The notes beneath the pieces were generated by a model that had not been told where the DNA came from, did no database searches, and worked only from the letters and a program-made list of their open reading frames with translations. The position numbers were made by a program, and so were the translations under genes. Below, piece after piece: positions 13,113-13,186 of a DNA stretch of 13,186 nucleotides (its first letter is position 1; each line of letters begins with the position of its first letter). Source of the stretch: CAYFUF01 sp964394795 (GTDB taxonomy: Bacteria; Bacillota; Clostridia; Tissierellales; Peptoniphilaceae); NCBI GenBank assembly GCA_964394795.1, contig CAYMYX010000039.1, positions 1 through 13,186 on the forward strand, given 5' to 3'.

Positions 13113-13132
13113 TATATAAAATATTTTATATA
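13113..13132. repeat. 20-bp perfect AT-only palindrome upstream of the acpP promoter
   Basis: TATATAAAATATTTTATATA is perfectly symmetric with no spacer. Its edge is 5 bp from the -35 box of acpP and 1 bp from the stop codon of the open frame at the window edge. It could be a regulator site, an UP-element-like activator of the promoter, or a weak hairpin at the end of the upstream transcript. Confidence 0.5.
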
Positions 13133-13133
13133 G

Positions 13134-13186
13134 TTAAGGATTCTTAATAATCTCAGTGGCTAATTGTTGCAAAGCTTTTGTTATTC
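13134..13186 (-). CDS. Possible C-terminal tail of an upstream gene (partial)
   Basis: The minus-strand frame beginning at 13184 reads ITKALQQLATEIIKNP and then TAA at 13136-13134. It is only 16 codons, entirely open to the window edge, and its composition looks like an amphipathic protein C-terminus. Genes often found before acpP in Bacillota include plsX and fabH; this tail does not resemble the end of FabH, and nothing identifies it. A chance open frame of this length is possible. Confidence 0.35.
   Translation of the reverse strand, partial: ITKALQQLATEIIKNP

Noticed and set aside
1..13186. CRISPR array, insertion sequence, attachment site, tRNA or toxin-antitoxin pair
   Set aside because: I read both strands and saw no spaced direct repeats, transposase or integrase motifs, tRNA-like cloverleaf, or paired small genes with such features.

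Overview
The window looks like a low-to-mid GC Bacillota chromosome, most likely Lactobacillales. The evidence is strong AAGGAG-type ribosome binding sites, a FabK-type enoyl reductase inside one fatty-acid synthesis (FAS II) cluster, a MarR-type regulator in that cluster, a His-rich zinc-binding lipoprotein, and a nucleoside 2-deoxyribosyltransferase. An Aerococcaceae or Carnobacteriaceae member would fit, but the genus cannot be fixed from this sequence. A run of exactly 100 N (7641-7740) shows a draft or metagenome scaffold joined at a gap of unknown size.

Layout, left to right. Almost everything is on the minus strand. (1) 1-1231: a secreted DUF1002-family protein with its own terminator, preceded by a leader carrying two inverted repeats. 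(2) 1232-1675: the only plus-strand gene, a nucleoside 2-deoxyribosyltransferase, divergent from DUF1002 and tail-to-tail with trmL, with one base between the stop codons. (3) 1677-5447: trmL, then a zinc-uptake operon read leftward as znuA, znuC, znuB, dtd. It has its own TTGACA promoter buried in nested inverted repeats. (4) 5478-7281: an overlapping pair, a DUF4261 protein and a DODA/YgiD-type extradiol dioxygenase, with an extended -10 promoter. (5) 7312-7640: the C-terminal end of what appears to be a type III glutamine synthetase, cut by the gap. (6) 7741-13107: a FAS II cluster read leftward as acpP, fabD, fabF, a marR-type gene, fabK, fabG, fabZ. A consensus promoter precedes acpP and terminator hairpins follow acpP and fabZ. 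A short open frame at the right edge may be the tail of another gene.

How the genes work together. AcpP carries the growing chain. FabD loads malonyl groups, FabF condenses, FabG reduces, FabZ dehydrates, and FabK (FMN-type) completes each cycle. The MarR-type protein encoded mid-cluster is positioned to regulate it. fabH and the acetyl-CoA carboxylase genes are not in the window. ZnuABC would import zinc; dtd is translationally coupled to the permease gene.

I found no mobile element, CRISPR array, tRNA, rRNA or defence system, and nothing I would confidently call a new system. The best second looks are the nested palindromes at the zinc-operon promoter, the 20-bp AT palindrome at the acpP promoter, the DUF1002 leader, the Cys-pair tail on the zinc permease, and the assembly gap inside the glutamine synthetase gene.
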